A stretch of DNA of 64,000 nt from Kribbella antiqua (GTDB lineage: Bacteria; Actinomycetota; Actinomycetes; Propionibacteriales; Kribbellaceae): positions 1-64,000 of the forward strand of contig NZ_SLWR01000017.1 of NCBI RefSeq assembly GCF_004345665.1, given 5' to 3'. Below the pieces are notes generated by a model. It searched no databases. It was not told the DNA's origin and saw nothing but the letters and a program-made list of their open reading frames with translations. Positions within the stretch are counted from its first letter, which is position 1. Every line of letters starts with the position of its first letter. Positions 42,891 through 51,515 of the stretch are shown here, in pieces. The position numbers were made by a program, and so were the translations under genes.

Positions 42891-44184
42891 GGGTCTCCGA
42901 GCTCTGGCCGCGTTCTGCCTGGCCACGGGCTTCTTGACCACTGGTCCGGCTACTGCAGCGACGGCCTGTTCTTTCTTGGACTTTCAGTCGGCTGGCTTCA
43001 CCTCGCGGTCCCGGCTGGTCCGAGTGGATGTTGCATCAGGTACGACGACCGACCTCGGCGTACTCGACTACCAGGTCCGCGCGGCGGGTTACTCGGCGAG
43101 CCAGGACCTCGTCTACGGCATCGCGACGCACGACAAGCTCGGCTGGCTGCTGCGCCGGCCGCAGCTGGTCACCGTCGACCGCCGCGGGACGCTTCGGACC
43201 CTCGGTCCGGTGCGATACGGGATCGGTGGCATCGCCGAGCCCACGGCCGGGGCGGCCACCAGCACCCGGTTGTACGTGCGGGACGTGCACCGGCTCTACA
43301 CGCTGGACATCGATCCGCGGAGTAGGTCGTACCAGAGTGTGCTGAAGGTGGTCTGGCTGTCACCCGCGTCCCTGGCGACAGACGTGGACGACTTCGCGGC
43401 CGATCCCTCGACGGGACTGCTCTACGGGATCTCCACGTTCGGGCATGTGGCGAAGGTGGTGAGCCTTGACCCGATGTCCGGTGCCGTTCGGGTGATCGCC
43501 ACTGTGCCGGGCGCGCCTTGGCAGGACTCGTACAGCTCCGTTGTGGTGGGGCCTTCGGAGTTGTACGCCGTCCACACCGGGCACGGGAGGCGAAGTCAAC
43601 TGTTCCGGATCGGGTTCGACGGGTCGTCCAAGGAATTGTCGTCGTGGAAGCCGTTGGCCCGGAGCGACGCGGCGGGCTGTCTCAAGCAGGTCGTCCAGTC
43701 ACCGCCTCCGCCTCCTCCACCGACACCTACGCCTACTCCCACTCAGAAACCGTCGACGCCGCCACCATCACCGCGGCCAACAGCGACACCGACTGGGACG
43801 GCTGCACCACCACCACCGCCGCCGCCACCGGACGAGCCGGGCACTCCCCGGCCGACGCAGTCCCGGACGACGGCGCCGTCCTCCCGGACTCCGACTCCGG
43901 TCTTGCCACAAGGCGACACGTCGGTGCCGGTGCGACCGCCGCAGTCAGTTCCGCCGACAGTGCCGCCGACAGTGCCGCCGACCCCGCCGCCGTCCGCAGC
44001 GCCGAGTACGCCGGTTGTTGTCCGCGCCGCGCCGCGGGTTGCCGCCGTACCTGCTGAAGGAGATGACAGGACCGTGCAGGTGCTGCGGCGGTGGTCGCTG
44101 GCGATGTTGCTGGTGATTCTCATCAGTGGCGCCGCGATGGCAGCGCAGCGACGGATGCGACGGATGCGACAGATGCGACGCTGA
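42877..44184 (+). CDS. Secreted propeller-like protein with Pro/Thr-rich stalk and C-terminal anchor
   Basis: 435 residues from GTG 42877 (GTG 42883 also possible), overlapping the preceding gene by 14 bp. A signal peptide (GLRALAAFCLATGFLTTGPA) is followed by ~240 residues of repeated beta-strand units (LVRVDVASGTTTDLGVLDYQ, AADPSTGLLYGISTFGHVAK) suggestive of a DUF6923-type propeller. A ~110-residue Pro/Thr/Ser-rich spacer follows, then one membrane span (WSLAMLLVILISGAAMAA) and an Arg/Met tail (RRMRRMRQMRR), encoded by short tandem ATGCGAC repeats. This is a surface protein held in the membrane by its C-terminus. Function unknown. Confidence 0.75.
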   Translation: MTVAKGLRALAAFCLATGFLTTGPATAATACSFLDFQSAGFTSRSRLVRVDVASGTTTDLGVLDYQVRAAGYSASQDLVYGIATHDKLGWLLRRPQLVTVDRRGTLRTLGPVRYGIGGIAEPTAGAATSTRLYVRDVHRLYTLDIDPRSRSYQSVLKVVWLSPASLATDVDDFAADPSTGLLYGISTFGHVAKVVSLDPMSGAVRVIATVPGAPWQDSYSSVVVGPSELYAVHTGHGRRSQLFRIGFDGSSKELSSWKPLARSDAAGCLKQVVQSPPPPPPPTPTPTPTQKPSTPPPSPRPTATPTGTAAPPPPPPPPDEPGTPRPTQSRTTAPSSRTPTPVLPQGDTSVPVRPPQSVPPTVPPTVPPTPPPSAAPSTPVVVRAAPRVAAVPAEGDDRTVQVLRRWSLAMLLVILISGAAMAAQRRMRRMRQMRR

Positions 44185-44233
44185 CGCATAAAGCGACGCC
44201 GTCGGGGGAACGGTCACGAGGGGGAGCAAGCAG

Positions 44234-46711
44234 ATGGCGGTGGTGAGGATCGCGGAGGAGCTCGGATCGACTGGTTCGGCCCGGCTGGTCGGGCGGGACC
44301 ACGAGCTTCGGCTGCTGCACGATGCGCTCAGGATGCCGTCTGGCCTGGTCCTGGTGGTCGGCGAGGCCGGGGTCGGCAAGACCAGACTCATCTCGGAGGT
44401 TGCGGCCCGGCACCCCGCTCGCTGGCTCACTGCGCAGTGCCGGCCGTACGAAGACTCGGCTCCGGTTGTCGAGGAGGTCCTCGGGTCGGCGGCCGGGTCG
44501 GCCGTCGTACTGATCGAGGACATCCACTGGGCTTCACCGGACGCCCTTCAAATGTTGAGGTCTTTCGCCGGCCGGATCACGCTGGTGGTCACATACCGGC
44601 CGGAGGACGCTCGGCATCAAGACGACATCACGTCGCTGGCTGGGAGTGGCGCGCGGACGACAGAGGTACGAGTCGATCCGCTCGACCGAGGCGCCGTACG
44701 GGAGCTCTCGGCCCAGTTGCTCGGACTGGATCTGTTGCCGATGGCACTCACCGACGAACTCGCGCGGCACACCGGCGGCCTGCCTTTCGCAGTGGAGGAG
44801 TTCCTGCGTCAGGTGCCGGACGGTGCGGACATCGAGGAGCAGGTACGTCGTGCCTTGGCGGAAACGCCCGCGCCGGTCTCCTTACGCGCATCCATGGCCG
44901 TGCGTCTCCAGGAGGTGCCGGATTCCTGCCGGCGCGTGGTCTGTGCCGCGGCCGTCCTGGCCACAGCCGCGCCGGAGAACTTGCTGGGCGCGGTGTCCGG
45001 CATAACCCGCTCCGCGCTGACCGATGCCGTCGACCGTGCCCTGGCACGCGGCCTCCTCCACGAGGCCCGACCAGGCCTGTACGACCTCAGACATCCCCTC
45101 GCCCGAAGAGCGGTCAGGGCAACGATTCCGCCAGATGAGGTACGACGTTTGCATCGGCAGGCGGCGACCGCATTGGCGGAAGTCGAGCCGCCACCACATG
45201 CGCGGATCGCTGGGCACTTTCGCCGGGGTGGGGTGATCGACGGTTGGCTGACGCACGCCGAACTCGCTGCGGACCAGTCGGCGGACGCGGAGCAGTACGC
45301 CGCGATGCTGCAGGTCGAGGCGCTCCCCTGGGCGGATCGCGCCCGGCTGGCTGCCAAGCTCGGCCGGACCGCGCTGGCAGGTCCGCAGTGGCAAGACGCC
45401 GTCACCACCGTTCAGGCGGTCCTTGCCGAGTTCCCGGCGCGCAGTACGGCGAGAGGTCGACTCCGGCTGGCGCTCGGACTGCTGTTGCACGATCGAGCCG
45501 GCGATATCCCGGCCGGTCGGCGTGAGTTGACTGCTGCGATCGACGAACTGGCCGAGGACCCGGCATCGGCAGCCTGGGCGATGTCCGCGCTTGCTGTCCC
45601 GATCTTCGGCACCGAGCCGATCTTCGAGCACCGCGCGTGGATGCAGCGAGCGCTCTCACTGGTCGGCGACGCGCCGGATGCCGCTGTAAGGATCAACCAG
45701 GCACGCTTCCGGCTGGCACTCGGCGAGGTCGATGTGGTGGAGGGATTCGAGGTTGCGGGTGCTCTTGCGTGGCTGGGTCACGCGCGTAGGGCCTCGGCTC
45801 TCCTCGAACGTTCTGACGACAGCGCGGTCGCGGCCGTCACGCGGCTCCGGCTGGCGTTTCACTCCGGCGATTGGGCCGTCATCGCGGAGCAACTGACGCG
45901 CGCACGGGCCGCAGCGGCAGGCCTGCCGCTCGTCCAAGCCGAGGTCGACCTCATCGACGCCCGGCTGCGGCTGGCCCAGGGTGATGTTGCCGCAGGCAAA
46001 GAACTGCTTGCCTCGGTCGTGACCCGCACCGAACTCGGCCCACTACCGGTCCATGCCGCCGCATCCGCAGCCCTCGCCCACGACCTCGACCGCTGCCTGG
46101 CCCTGGTACGACGCAAGTCCGGCTGGGTGTCGGCCGGCGACCTGATCGTGGTCACCTGTACGGCGTTGCTCCACGAAGGCCGCACCGAGGACGCGAGACG
46201 ACTCGCGACCGAGTTCACCGCCATCGTCTCAGGCCTGGATGCACCTGCTGCCACCGCGGCTGCCCTGCACGCCGAGGCCGTCGTACAGCAATCGGTGAGC
46301 CTGTTCTCGCAGGCGGCCGCTCGGTATCGGGCGATCGGCCGGCAGTACGACGAGTGCGTCGTACTCGAGCAGCAAGGTCTGCTGTTACTTGCTCAGGGCA
46401 ACCAGGAGCCATTGAAGTCGACAGCCCGTGCGTACGAAGCGATGGGCGCGCATGGGGATGCGCGTCGTTGCCAGGACGCCCTTCGTGCAGCCGGCGTCGC
46501 CGTTCCTCGCAGTCGCGGCCGCCGCGGCTACGGCAATACCCTCTCGCCGCGCGAACTGGAGGTGGCGCGGCTAGCCGCCGAGGGACTCACCAACGCCCAG
46601 ATCGCGGCGACGCTTGGGCTGACCGTCAGCACCGTCGAGGATCACGTGTCCCGAGCTCTCCGCAAACTCGGCCTCACCTCACGCCACGCCCTCGGCCCGC
46701 ACGTCAGGTGA
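44234..46711 (+). CDS. LAL-type (large ATP-binding LuxR) transcriptional regulator
   Basis: 825 residues; ATG 44234 follows GGGGGAG. N-terminal AAA/STAND ATPase: LVGRDHELRLL, Walker A VGEAGVGKTR (42-51), Walker B VVLIEDIHWASPDAL. The long middle is TPR-like helical sequence. The C-terminal LuxR helix-turn-helix is complete (LSPRELEVARLAAEGLTNAQ, ATLGLTVSTVEDHVSRALRK). LAL proteins usually activate nearby secondary-metabolite or sugar genes. It lies 49 bp after the terpene-operon tail on the same strand, so it may be cotranscribed with, and control, that operon. Confidence 0.88.
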   Translation: MAVVRIAEELGSTGSARLVGRDHELRLLHDALRMPSGLVLVVGEAGVGKTRLISEVAARHPARWLTAQCRPYEDSAPVVEEVLGSAAGSAVVLIEDIHWASPDALQMLRSFAGRITLVVTYRPEDARHQDDITSLAGSGARTTEVRVDPLDRGAVRELSAQLLGLDLLPMALTDELARHTGGLPFAVEEFLRQVPDGADIEEQVRRALAETPAPVSLRASMAVRLQEVPDSCRRVVCAAAVLATAAPENLLGAVSGITRSALTDAVDRALARGLLHEARPGLYDLRHPLARRAVRATIPPDEVRRLHRQAATALAEVEPPPHARIAGHFRRGGVIDGWLTHAELAADQSADAEQYAAMLQVEALPWADRARLAAKLGRTALAGPQWQDAVTTVQAVLAEFPARSTARGRLRLALGLLLHDRAGDIPAGRRELTAAIDELAEDPASAAWAMSALAVPIFGTEPIFEHRAWMQRALSLVGDAPDAAVRINQARFRLALGEVDVVEGFEVAGALAWLGHARRASALLERSDDSAVAAVTRLRLAFHSGDWAVIAEQLTRARAAAAGLPLVQAEVDLIDARLRLAQGDVAAGKELLASVVTRTELGPLPVHAAASAALAHDLDRCLALVRRKSGWVSAGDLIVVTCTALLHEGRTEDARRLATEFTAIVSGLDAPAATAAALHAEAVVQQSVSLFSQAAARYRAIGRQYDECVVLEQQGLLLLAQGNQEPLKSTARAYEAMGAHGDARRCQDALRAAGVAVPRSRGRRGYGNTLSPRELEVARLAAEGLTNAQIAATLGLTVSTVEDHVSRALRKLGLTSRHALGPHVR

Positions 46712-47876
46712 CCGTGCCCGCCGGCGGACGATCGGGGAAGGAAGCGCACGCCTGCTCGGCCGCGTGAACGGCACGAGAAGGATCCGCGGCGTGAGTGAGG
46801 ACATGGCCAAGCCGCCGGTGATAGGTCGTCGGCTCCCACCGGAAGCGAACGAGGCCCGGCACAGCCGCGACCGACGTCGGCTGGACCGGCGGCCCATCGG
46901 CAAACATCGCCGCATCCCCGTGCACAAAGCGAATCGCGGCCGCTGCGTCGACCGAACGATCGACAACAGGAGGTTTGCCAAGCGCATCGAGGAGCACAAG
47001 ACGCAGTACGTCGATGCCGGTGCTGAGCTGAAGCAATTCCCAGATGCGATCACCACCCAGCCGTCGATTGACCTCGACGACAGCAGGCCCGGCCTCGGTC
47101 AGTATGAGTTCCACATGTGCCGGTCCGTCGGCGTGCCCGAGTGCGATCAACGCGCGTACCGCCTCATCCTCCAGCGACGGCCCGGCAGCGGTGCGAGCGG
47201 GCATGACATGACCGACTTCGACGAAGTGCGGCGGGCCGGAGGTGAACTTCTCGGTCACCATCAGCACCTCATGCCGGCCCTCGACCGAGCGGGTCTCAAC
47301 GCTGAACTCCGGCCCCGCCAGCATCTCCTCCGCCAGCACCGCACCCAGCCCCGCGGCCCGAACCCACCGCCATCCCTCGTCGATCCGGCAGGCATCGGTT
47401 ACCGCGAAGACGCCGAGACTGCCGTTCCCAAGGTCGGGTTTGAGGATGACCGGCCGTCCGGCCGCGAAGCGCCGTACGTCATCCGGGCCATCGCACACCA
47501 GACATCGCACCGGCATGCAGCCACCGGCCGCCAGCATTGCGCGCTGCGCGGCCTTGCCCGGCCGCTGATCCGCCGGACCAGGGACCGACCGGATCCCGCA
47601 GTGCTGCGCGATCGCCGTGACCGCGCTCAGCGTGAACTCGCCGTACCCGGCCACCACGTCCAACGGATCGCGCGCGTGCAGCTCCGCCGCGAGCTTGACC
47701 ACCTTGGCGGGCTGATCCCACGGCGCGTGGATGAGGTCCGCCGCCCAGCGCGCGTACGGCGTGAGGTCACTGCCGCCGGGCATCCCGTCGAGCTGGAGCA
47801 GGGTGACCCGGCCGGGCAGGCCGACGAGGCGGCTCGCCAGCTCTGGCCAGGCACCGACCAGAAGCAGGTGGTTCAT
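46704..47876 (-). CDS. ATP-grasp ligase
   Basis: 390 residues from ATG 47876. The ATP-grasp core is legible: KAAQRAMLAAGGCMPVRCLV, GRPVILKPDLGNGSLGVFAV (Lys and Gly-rich loop), VLAEEMLAGPEFSVETRSVE, and the metal site HVELILTEAGPAVVEVNRRLGG in two parts (Glu and Asn). It resembles the CARNS/BL00235 branch, which joins amino acids or similar carboxylates to amines. The PLP enzyme gene directly upstream overlaps its start (ATGA). The pair may make a modified amino acid and couple it. It converges with the LAL gene with an 8-bp overlap of ends. Confidence 0.82.
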   Translation of the reverse strand: MNHLLLVGAWPELASRLVGLPGRVTLLQLDGMPGGSDLTPYARWAADLIHAPWDQPAKVVKLAAELHARDPLDVVAGYGEFTLSAVTAIAQHCGIRSVPGPADQRPGKAAQRAMLAAGGCMPVRCLVCDGPDDVRRFAAGRPVILKPDLGNGSLGVFAVTDACRIDEGWRWVRAAGLGAVLAEEMLAGPEFSVETRSVEGRHEVLMVTEKFTSGPPHFVEVGHVMPARTAAGPSLEDEAVRALIALGHADGPAHVELILTEAGPAVVEVNRRLGGDRIWELLQLSTGIDVLRLVLLDALGKPPVVDRSVDAAAAIRFVHGDAAMFADGPPVQPTSVAAVPGLVRFRWEPTTYHRRLGHVLTHAADPSRAVHAAEQACASFPDRPPAGTVT

Positions 47877-49018
47877 GGCAGCCCGGCCGTCAGGCTCAGC
47901 GCGGCGAGGTCGAGCGCCTGCCGAACGTCGTCAACGAGATCGGTGGTGTCTTCGCAACCGCAGGAGATCCGCACAAGTCCGCCGGGGACGTTCAGATGCG
48001 GCCAAGCGCCGATGTCGTTCGCCGTCGACTGCAACCCGCCGTAGCTGGTGGCCGGAACGATCAGCCGGCAGGAACGCAGGAACCGGTGCAGGTACGCGCG
48101 ATCCGGCAAGCAGAATGTCAACAATCCGCCGCCGAGCCGCATCTGCGCCGCCGCGATCGGATGCTGCGGATCAGCCGGCGCCCCGGGCCAGCGCAACCCG
48201 GTGACTTCCGGCCGCGACGCGAGCAGCTTCACCAGAGCCGCCGCGCTCGCGTTCTGCCGTTCGACCCGAAGCTCCAGCGTCCCGATCGACCGCAGCGCCA
48301 GCCAGCAGGTAAACGCCGACGGGATGCTGCCATGCAGGTATCGCCAGTCCTGCAATGTCTTCAGTAGTTGGTCATCGCGAGTACTCACGTGTCCGAGGAC
48401 AAGATCGTTGTGACCACCGATCACCTTGGCATCGCTCGACATCACCAGGTCCGCGTCGAGCTCCAGCGGGCATTGACCGAGCGGCGAGGCGACAGAGTTG
48501 TCGACGGCAACGATCGCACCCGCGTCGTGGGCGATGCGCGCGACGGCCCGCAAGTCGTAGAGGTCGAGCAACGGATTGCTCGGCGACTCCACCACGACCA
48601 GACGAGCTCCGACGACCGCCTCCGGTAATTCGGCCATGCTCGCGATCACCCGTACGGCGACACCGCGACCGGCCAACTGCTCAGCGATCTGCCGTGTCTC
48701 GTAGTACGTCCCGCCCTCGAACAGAACCAGCCGCTCCCCCGGCCGCACCAAGGCCAGCAACACCGACGACACCGCTGCCATCCCGCTGTTGAAGACCACC
48801 GAGCTGCCTCGATCCAGCCGCCCGAGACACTCCTCCAACTGCTCGGCCGACCGATGGCCCCAGCGTCCGTACCGAACCGGGGCGATGTCGTCGAGATCCT
48901 GGTCGTACGCCGTCGCAAACTCCGGCGACACCGTCAATGGCCCGGCCGGTTCCACCTCCGGCGCCAGCCCCTGCACCGCAAGACTCCCCACCCGCAGCCC
49001 CCGCCCCAACGAGTCCAT
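47873..49018 (-). CDS. PLP-dependent Cys/Met-metabolism enzyme (cystathionine gamma-synthase/lyase type)
   Basis: 381 residues from ATG 49018. Fold-type I marks are SSVVFNSGMAAVSSVLLALV, the Tyr pair in EGGTYYETRQ, the PLP-ring Asp in VAVDNSVASPLGQ, the Schiff-base Lys in VMSSDAKVIGGHNDLVLG, and PATSYGGLQSTANDIGAWPH. The substrate-loop Tyr/Arg (YGRWGHRSAEQLEECLG) is as in gamma-synthases and lyases. It does not sit with other methionine genes but in a two-gene operon with an ATP-grasp ligase. It may therefore supply an unusual sulfur or homoserine-derived amino acid for ligation. Confidence 0.85.
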   Translation of the reverse strand: MDSLGRGLRVGSLAVQGLAPEVEPAGPLTVSPEFATAYDQDLDDIAPVRYGRWGHRSAEQLEECLGRLDRGSSVVFNSGMAAVSSVLLALVRPGERLVLFEGGTYYETRQIAEQLAGRGVAVRVIASMAELPEAVVGARLVVVESPSNPLLDLYDLRAVARIAHDAGAIVAVDNSVASPLGQCPLELDADLVMSSDAKVIGGHNDLVLGHVSTRDDQLLKTLQDWRYLHGSIPSAFTCWLALRSIGTLELRVERQNASAAALVKLLASRPEVTGLRWPGAPADPQHPIAAAQMRLGGGLLTFCLPDRAYLHRFLRSCRLIVPATSYGGLQSTANDIGAWPHLNVPGGLVRISCGCEDTTDLVDDVRQALDLAALSLTAGLP

Positions 49019-49066
49019 CCGCGCCTCCCCTCCGCGACCAGCCGATTACTGTTCGCGAGGGGCAGG

Positions 49067-49078
49067 TTAACCGGTTAA
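49067..49078. promoter_or_regulatory. Perfect 12-bp palindrome TTAACCGGTTAA
   Basis: It lies 49 bp upstream of the PLP-enzyme start, in the only AT-rich part of the gap. Spacing to a TAAT box nearer the gene fits an operator at the -35 region. The regulator is unknown. Confidence 0.5.
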
Positions 49079-49159
49079 TAGCCCGACGAGAAGACCTCGG
49101 CGACCCTGAAGGTGAATGATTCTCCGGCTTTCGACGGCGCGGGGACGTTCCTAAAGGCG

Positions 49160-50749
49160 TCACTGCATCAGATCGGGGACCTCGTGGGCGAGGATGCGGC
49201 CGCGGTCGGAGATCGCGGTTGTTCGTGCAGTCGCGGTGGGGATGACGGGATCGGCGGGGCGGTGGTGGTGCCAGTCGGTGACGGATTGGTAGGCGGCGGC
49301 CACCGCTAGGAGGCGGTCCTCGCCGTAGGGTTTGCCGCCGAGGATTGTGCCGATGGGGATGCCGGCGGTGGTGAAGCCGATCGGGAGAGCGAGCTCAGGC
49401 AGGCCGAGGGCGTCGAACGGCGTCGGAGAGGTCTGTACGACGACGTCGCACTGCTCGAACAGGTCGTCCAGCACCCGCTGCAGCAGCAATACCTTTGCCC
49501 GTTGGCCGATCAGGTATTCGTTTGCCCCGAGCAACGCACCCTGCAGCCAGCCGGTGACCGATACCCCGAATCCCCGCAGGTCCGACCGCAGCATCGGCAG
49601 GAACGGCTCGCTCCGCTCCGGCAGCCGCACGTTGTTGAACGCGGCGTTCGTGAGCAGGTCCCACTCCTCCGGCATCGTGACGTCGACCACCGACAGCCCG
49701 TCGATCCCCGCGAGTACGTCGAGCGCCGTCTTCCGCGCGACGGCAGTCTCCGAGGTACCGCTGGTGAAGCCGGGGATGACGCCGATCCGCGTGCGCCAGC
49801 GCGCACGGACCTTTCCACTTCGGATCACAGGAGTCGCGGCGGTCACCAGGTCCGGCACCGGCGGCAAGCCTTGCGTGCGTGGATCCGCAGGGTCCTCCCC
49901 CGCCATCGCGGTCAGCATGATCGCCGCGTCCATCGCGTCGCGCGCGAGCGGACCCGGGTGATCGCGGGTGTAGCTCAGCGGCACGATGCCGTGCAGCGAG
50001 ACGCGGCCCATCGTCGGCTTGAGGCCGGTCAGGTTCTGCGCGTTCGACGGCGCCGTGATCGAGCCGCCTGTCTGGGTGCCCACACTCGACGCCGCCATCC
50101 GCGCGGCGACCGCCGTTGCCGAGCCGGACGACGAACCACCTGGATCGGTGCTGGGATCCGCCGGAGTCCACGCGTTCACCGTGGTGATCCGCCCGTCGGG
50201 CGTCGTCGCCCGGGTCGTTGCCAACGGCCCCATTTGGGTCTTGCCCAAGACAATGCCTCCGGCCGCAGTCAGTCGTCGTACGGCGGTCGCGTCGTACGAT
50301 GGGACGAAGTCGGCGAAGAGGTACGAGTTGGCAGTCGTGGTGACGCCGCGGGTGTAGTAGTTGTCCTTGATCGCCAGCGGGATTCCGTGCAGTGCGCCGC
50401 CCCGCGACCGGCCCAGCGTGCGCGCCCGAGCCAGCGCCTCGTCCGCGAGTACCAGGTTGAACGCCTGATAGATCGAGTCGAACTTGCCGATCCGGTCCAG
50501 ATAGGCCTCGAGCAACTGCTCAGGCGTCAAGCGCCCCTTTCGGATCAGGGTCGCCGCCTCGGCGATGGTCAACTCACTGACGTCGACCGATCGAGCCGGC
50601 ACGTCGACCAACGCCGTACTGGTTGTCGCAGGAGCGGCATGCGCGATCGACGGCAGCGCGATCGAACCCACGGTCGTCGCCGCGGCCAAAGCACTCGCGC
50701 GATAGAGGAACGACCGCCGGTCGACCTGCTCGTCCATCGGCGCACTCAT
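49160..50749 (-). CDS. Tat-exported amidase (amidase signature family)
   Basis: 529 residues. A twin-arginine signal (VDRRSFLYRASALAAATTVG, cleavage after AHA near residue 39) predicts export in folded form. The catalytic triad is Lys128 (LAIKDNY), cis-Ser in GGSSSGSA (206-208) and nucleophile Ser230 (GTQTGGSITAPS). The N-terminal helix SELTIAEAATLIRKGRLTPE and C-terminal PIGFTTAGIPIGTILGG are characteristic. Exported amidases of this type act on peptide amides or other extracellular amides. Its start overlaps the stop of a 90-residue protein, so the two are translated together. Confidence 0.9.
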   Translation of the reverse strand: MSAPMDEQVDRRSFLYRASALAAATTVGSIALPSIAHAAPATTSTALVDVPARSVDVSELTIAEAATLIRKGRLTPEQLLEAYLDRIGKFDSIYQAFNLVLADEALARARTLGRSRGGALHGIPLAIKDNYYTRGVTTTANSYLFADFVPSYDATAVRRLTAAGGIVLGKTQMGPLATTRATTPDGRITTVNAWTPADPSTDPGGSSSGSATAVAARMAASSVGTQTGGSITAPSNAQNLTGLKPTMGRVSLHGIVPLSYTRDHPGPLARDAMDAAIMLTAMAGEDPADPRTQGLPPVPDLVTAATPVIRSGKVRARWRTRIGVIPGFTSGTSETAVARKTALDVLAGIDGLSVVDVTMPEEWDLLTNAAFNNVRLPERSEPFLPMLRSDLRGFGVSVTGWLQGALLGANEYLIGQRAKVLLLQRVLDDLFEQCDVVVQTSPTPFDALGLPELALPIGFTTAGIPIGTILGGKPYGEDRLLAVAAAYQSVTDWHHHRPADPVIPTATARTTAISDRGRILAHEVPDLMQ

Positions 50750-51018
50750 CGCGCCTCCCGGGTGATGTCGATCGACGGGTAGAGCTTCGGCGGCGCGACC
50801 TGCAGCGCGTCGGCGCCGAAGGAGTACGCGCTCAACGGCAACACCGTCGTACGCATGAAGCTCCTGAGACTCGCGAGCACCGAGTCCCGGCCTGGGCTCC
50901 CGGTCTCCGGGTCCGGCGCACTTCCCGCGGGTAGTTGATCGAGATCGATACCGATCGAGGCCAGACGCGCGCGGATCATCACATCCAGCTCCGCGTCCGT
51001 GGGCTGAGCAAGGCTCAC
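50746..51018 (-). CDS. Small hypothetical protein coupled to the amidase
   Basis: 90 residues from GTG 51018. The sequence (AQPTDAELDVMIRARLASIG, LRSFMRTTVLPLSAYSFGAD) has no signal peptide and no membrane segment. The ATGA overlap with the Tat-amidase gene suggests a dedicated partner. The later part (LQVAPPKLYPSIDITREAR) is Pro-rich. Small subunits such as AtzG pair with amidases elsewhere, but I see no clear similarity to AtzG. Confidence 0.6.
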   Translation of the reverse strand: MSLAQPTDAELDVMIRARLASIGIDLDQLPAGSAPDPETGSPGRDSVLASLRSFMRTTVLPLSAYSFGADALQVAPPKLYPSIDITREAR

Positions 51019-51208
51019 CGAATCCCCCTCCAGGTCGTGGCGGACAACCGTCAGGCCTTTATCTCAGCCACCGATTTCGCTGACGTGACAGCGAAGTTTC
51101 ATCCAAAGGCAACCGTTCTCCGGCTCGCTGTGCTTGTGTGGGATTCGCCCGATCGGGTAGTAACGGGAGAGGTAGTGCACGCAACCATCGACAGAACGGG
51201 GAAAGACG

Positions 51209-51412
51209 ATGGGCATGTTCGACAACCTGAAGGACAAGGCGACCGACGCCGTCGACGAGCACGGCGACAAGGTCAGCGAAGGCGTGGACAAGGCCGGCGA
51301 GTTCGCGGACGAGAAGACCGGCGGCCAGTACGGCGAGAAGATCGACCAGGGCACCGACTTCGCCAAGGACCAGCTCGACAACCTCGACGGCCAAGACGAC
51401 GACATCCAGTAG
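51209..51412 (+). CDS. Rv0909/MT0933-like antitoxin-type small protein
   Basis: 67 residues; ATG 51209 follows ACGGGGAAAG. It is highly charged and amphipathic (MGMFDNLKDKATDAVDEHGD, VDKAGEFADEKTGGQYGEKI), ending in an acidic tail. This matches the actinobacterial family annotated as Rv0909-like antitoxins, but no toxin gene is adjacent (Rv0910-like SRPBCC expected). Stand-alone copies are common and may be stress proteins. A terminator hairpin follows 18 bp after the stop. Confidence 0.75.
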   Translation: MGMFDNLKDKATDAVDEHGDKVSEGVDKAGEFADEKTGGQYGEKIDQGTDFAKDQLDNLDGQDDDIQ

Positions 51413-51430
51413 TCGCCCTCGACCAACGCC

Positions 51431-51463
51431 GAGCGGCCGCAGGCATCAGCCCCGCGGCCGCTC
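51431..51463 (+). terminator. Hairpin terminator after the small antitoxin-type gene
   Basis: GAGCGGCCGC (51431-51440) pairs with GCGGCCGCTC (51454-51463) over 13 nt. It also separates the convergent sialidase pseudogene. Confidence 0.7.
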
Positions 51464-51515
51464 ACGCGTTCTACACCGGCACCTTCCACTTCTGTGGATC
51501 GAGCCCGTTGCAGTC

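Noticed and set aside
44140..44190. Short ATGCGAC repeats as a regulatory or CRISPR-like array
   Set aside because: They encode the Arg/Met tail of the anchored surface protein; units are only 6-9 bp with no spacers.
51209..51412. A toxin-antitoxin pair
   Set aside because: The small protein resembles Rv0909-type antitoxins, but no toxin-like gene is adjacent; the neighbours are a terminator and a convergent pseudogene.
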